This document shows, in pieces, positions 23,001 through 23,301 of a stretch of DNA of 23,301 nucleotides (position 1 is its first letter; every line of letters starts with the position of its first letter). Source of the stretch: Clostridia bacterium (GTDB lineage Bacteria; Bacillota; Clostridia; Christensenellales; Borkfalkiaceae); contig CAAGAM010000026.1 of assembly GCA_900767815.1 (NCBI GenBank), positions 1-23,301 of the forward strand, read 5' to 3'. The position numbers were made by a program, and so were the translations under genes. The notes beneath the pieces were generated by a model. The model worked only from the letters and a program-made list of their open reading frames with translations, ran no database searches and was not told the origin of the DNA.

Positions 23001-23183
23001 CTACTCCTTATTTCTTTTTTTTGCGACATACTCTTTAAGAGCGATTCTCGTTACGTCGCTTAAAGTCAACTCTTCTTGCTCCGCGATTTCAACGAGATTT
23101 TCATAAGTCTCTTTACCGACCCAAACGCCGATATTGACTTTACCGAAACGCTCGATTTTTTTATTCGCCTTTGCTTTTGCCAT
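23001..23183 (-). CDS. Ribbon-helix-helix (Arc/CopG-like) DNA-binding protein
   Basis: The start is the ATG at 23183, preceded by AAGGAGG eight bases upstream; the longer frame would read through the terminator region. 60 residues: a Lys/Ala-rich lead, a beta strand VNIGVWVG, then KETYENLVEIAEQEELTLSD and a second helix VTRIALKEYVAKK. This is the RHH layout. RHH proteins dimerise and bind operators; placed first in the visible early block it probably regulates it. No toxin gene is adjacent. Confidence 0.78.
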   Translation of the reverse strand: MAKAKANKKIERFGKVNIGVWVGKETYENLVEIAEQEELTLSDVTRIALKEYVAKKRNKE

Positions 23184-23206
23184 ATCGTATACCTCCTTTT
23201 TAGAAT

Positions 23207-23239
23207 AAAAAAATAGACCCACCAATCAAGGTGAGTCTA
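23207..23239 (-). terminator. Hairpin with U-run just upstream of the RHH gene
   Basis: Minus-strand RNA: UAGACUCACC (23239-23230) pairs with GGUGGGUCUA (23223-23214), ten pairs including one U-G, six-base loop, followed by seven U (23213-23207). It lies 24 bases before the start codon of the RHH gene, so it acts either on a transcript ending here or as an attenuator of the early operon. Confidence 0.75.
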
Positions 23240-23257
23240 CTATTGCCTATCGGCATT

Positions 23258-23287
23258 AAAAAAGGCTCATCAATGACTGATGAACCT
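23258..23287 (-). terminator. Second hairpin with U-run, in tandem
   Basis: Minus-strand RNA: AGGUUCAUCA (23287-23278) pairs with UGAUGAGCCU (23272-23263), ten pairs including one U-G, five-base loop, then U-run from 23263. A small TGCC/GGCA hairpin lies between this and the next element. A TATTAT (-10-like) sequence at 23298-23293 is too close to permit this hairpin to end its own transcript, so the signal more likely stops transcription arriving from the right. Confidence 0.72.
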
Positions 23288-23301
23288 ATTGTATAATATC
23301 A

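Noticed and set aside
1..23301. CRISPR arrays, insertion sequences, integrase and lysogeny module
   Set aside because: No regularly spaced repeats, transposase or recombinase motifs were found; lifestyle cannot be decided from this window.
23289..23301. TATAAT on the plus strand at 23292-23297
   Set aside because: No -35 element at 16-18 bases upstream and no plus-strand gene; probably chance in AT-rich sequence.

Overview
The window is a stretch of a tailed-phage (or prophage) genome. All of the roughly 30 protein genes and both tRNA genes lie on the minus strand, so the text reads right to left from early to late functions. Base composition looks moderately AT-rich (around 40% GC by eye). 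Ribosome binding sites are strong AGGAGG types, and there are TAATG/TGATG/ATGA gene couplings throughout. The families seen are a DnaC-type loader, a replisome organiser, NinB, a Rad52-like annealing protein, an ArpU/RinA-like regulator and a DUF6275-like protein. Together these suggest a phage of a Firmicutes host, probably a gut-type clostridium; this host call is an inference. The neck gene order (terminase, portal, scaffold, coat, gp4-like adaptor, gp10-like protein, fibre) is that of P22-like podoviruses.

Early region, 23301 to 13745: tandem hairpin/U-run elements (23207-23287) precede a small ribbon-helix-helix protein, a small helical protein and an XRE-type regulator. A 62-bp AT-rich gap with an operator-like inverted repeat and an opposite-strand promoter match follows. 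Next is a recombination and replication block: a PD-(D/E)XK nuclease, a Rad52-like annealing protein, NinB, HNH, SSB, a replisome organiser and a DnaC-like helicase loader, with no helicase or polymerase in view. An orphan C5 cytosine methyltransferase follows, then small accessory genes (a phage hypothetical, a DUF3850/ASCH-like protein, a two-helix membrane protein). The block ends with a coiled-coil plus HTH protein that probably activates late genes, then a clear intrinsic terminator (13697-13737).

Junction, 13744 to 13361: this holds an odd tRNA-like hairpin, a tRNA with initiator features (CAU anticodon) and a tRNA-Gln(UUG), both with encoded CCA.

Late region, 13360 to 1: two small proteins, small and large terminase, a coiled-coil peptide, portal, a zinc-ribbon peptide, scaffold, coat and a small probable capsid accessory protein. 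An internal terminator and a tRNA-like minihelix follow, then a gp4-like adaptor, a gp10-like stabilisation/hub protein and a repeat-containing fibre with a BspA-like LRR. The last gene is a second tail/receptor protein with an FGE-sulfatase/C-type-lectin-like motif, cut off by the window edge.

No integrase, lysis gene, CRISPR array or insertion sequence is visible. The genes are mostly of known phage families. The least expected signals are RNA structures: the acceptor/T-arm-like minihelix in the structural operon, the half-initiator tRNA, a hairpin loop complementary to that tRNA's anticodon loop, and a possible origin inside the replisome-organiser gene. In most of the hairpins the stem is perfect only in minus-strand RNA (C/A mismatches on the plus strand become G-U pairs), which supports their being transcribed structures.
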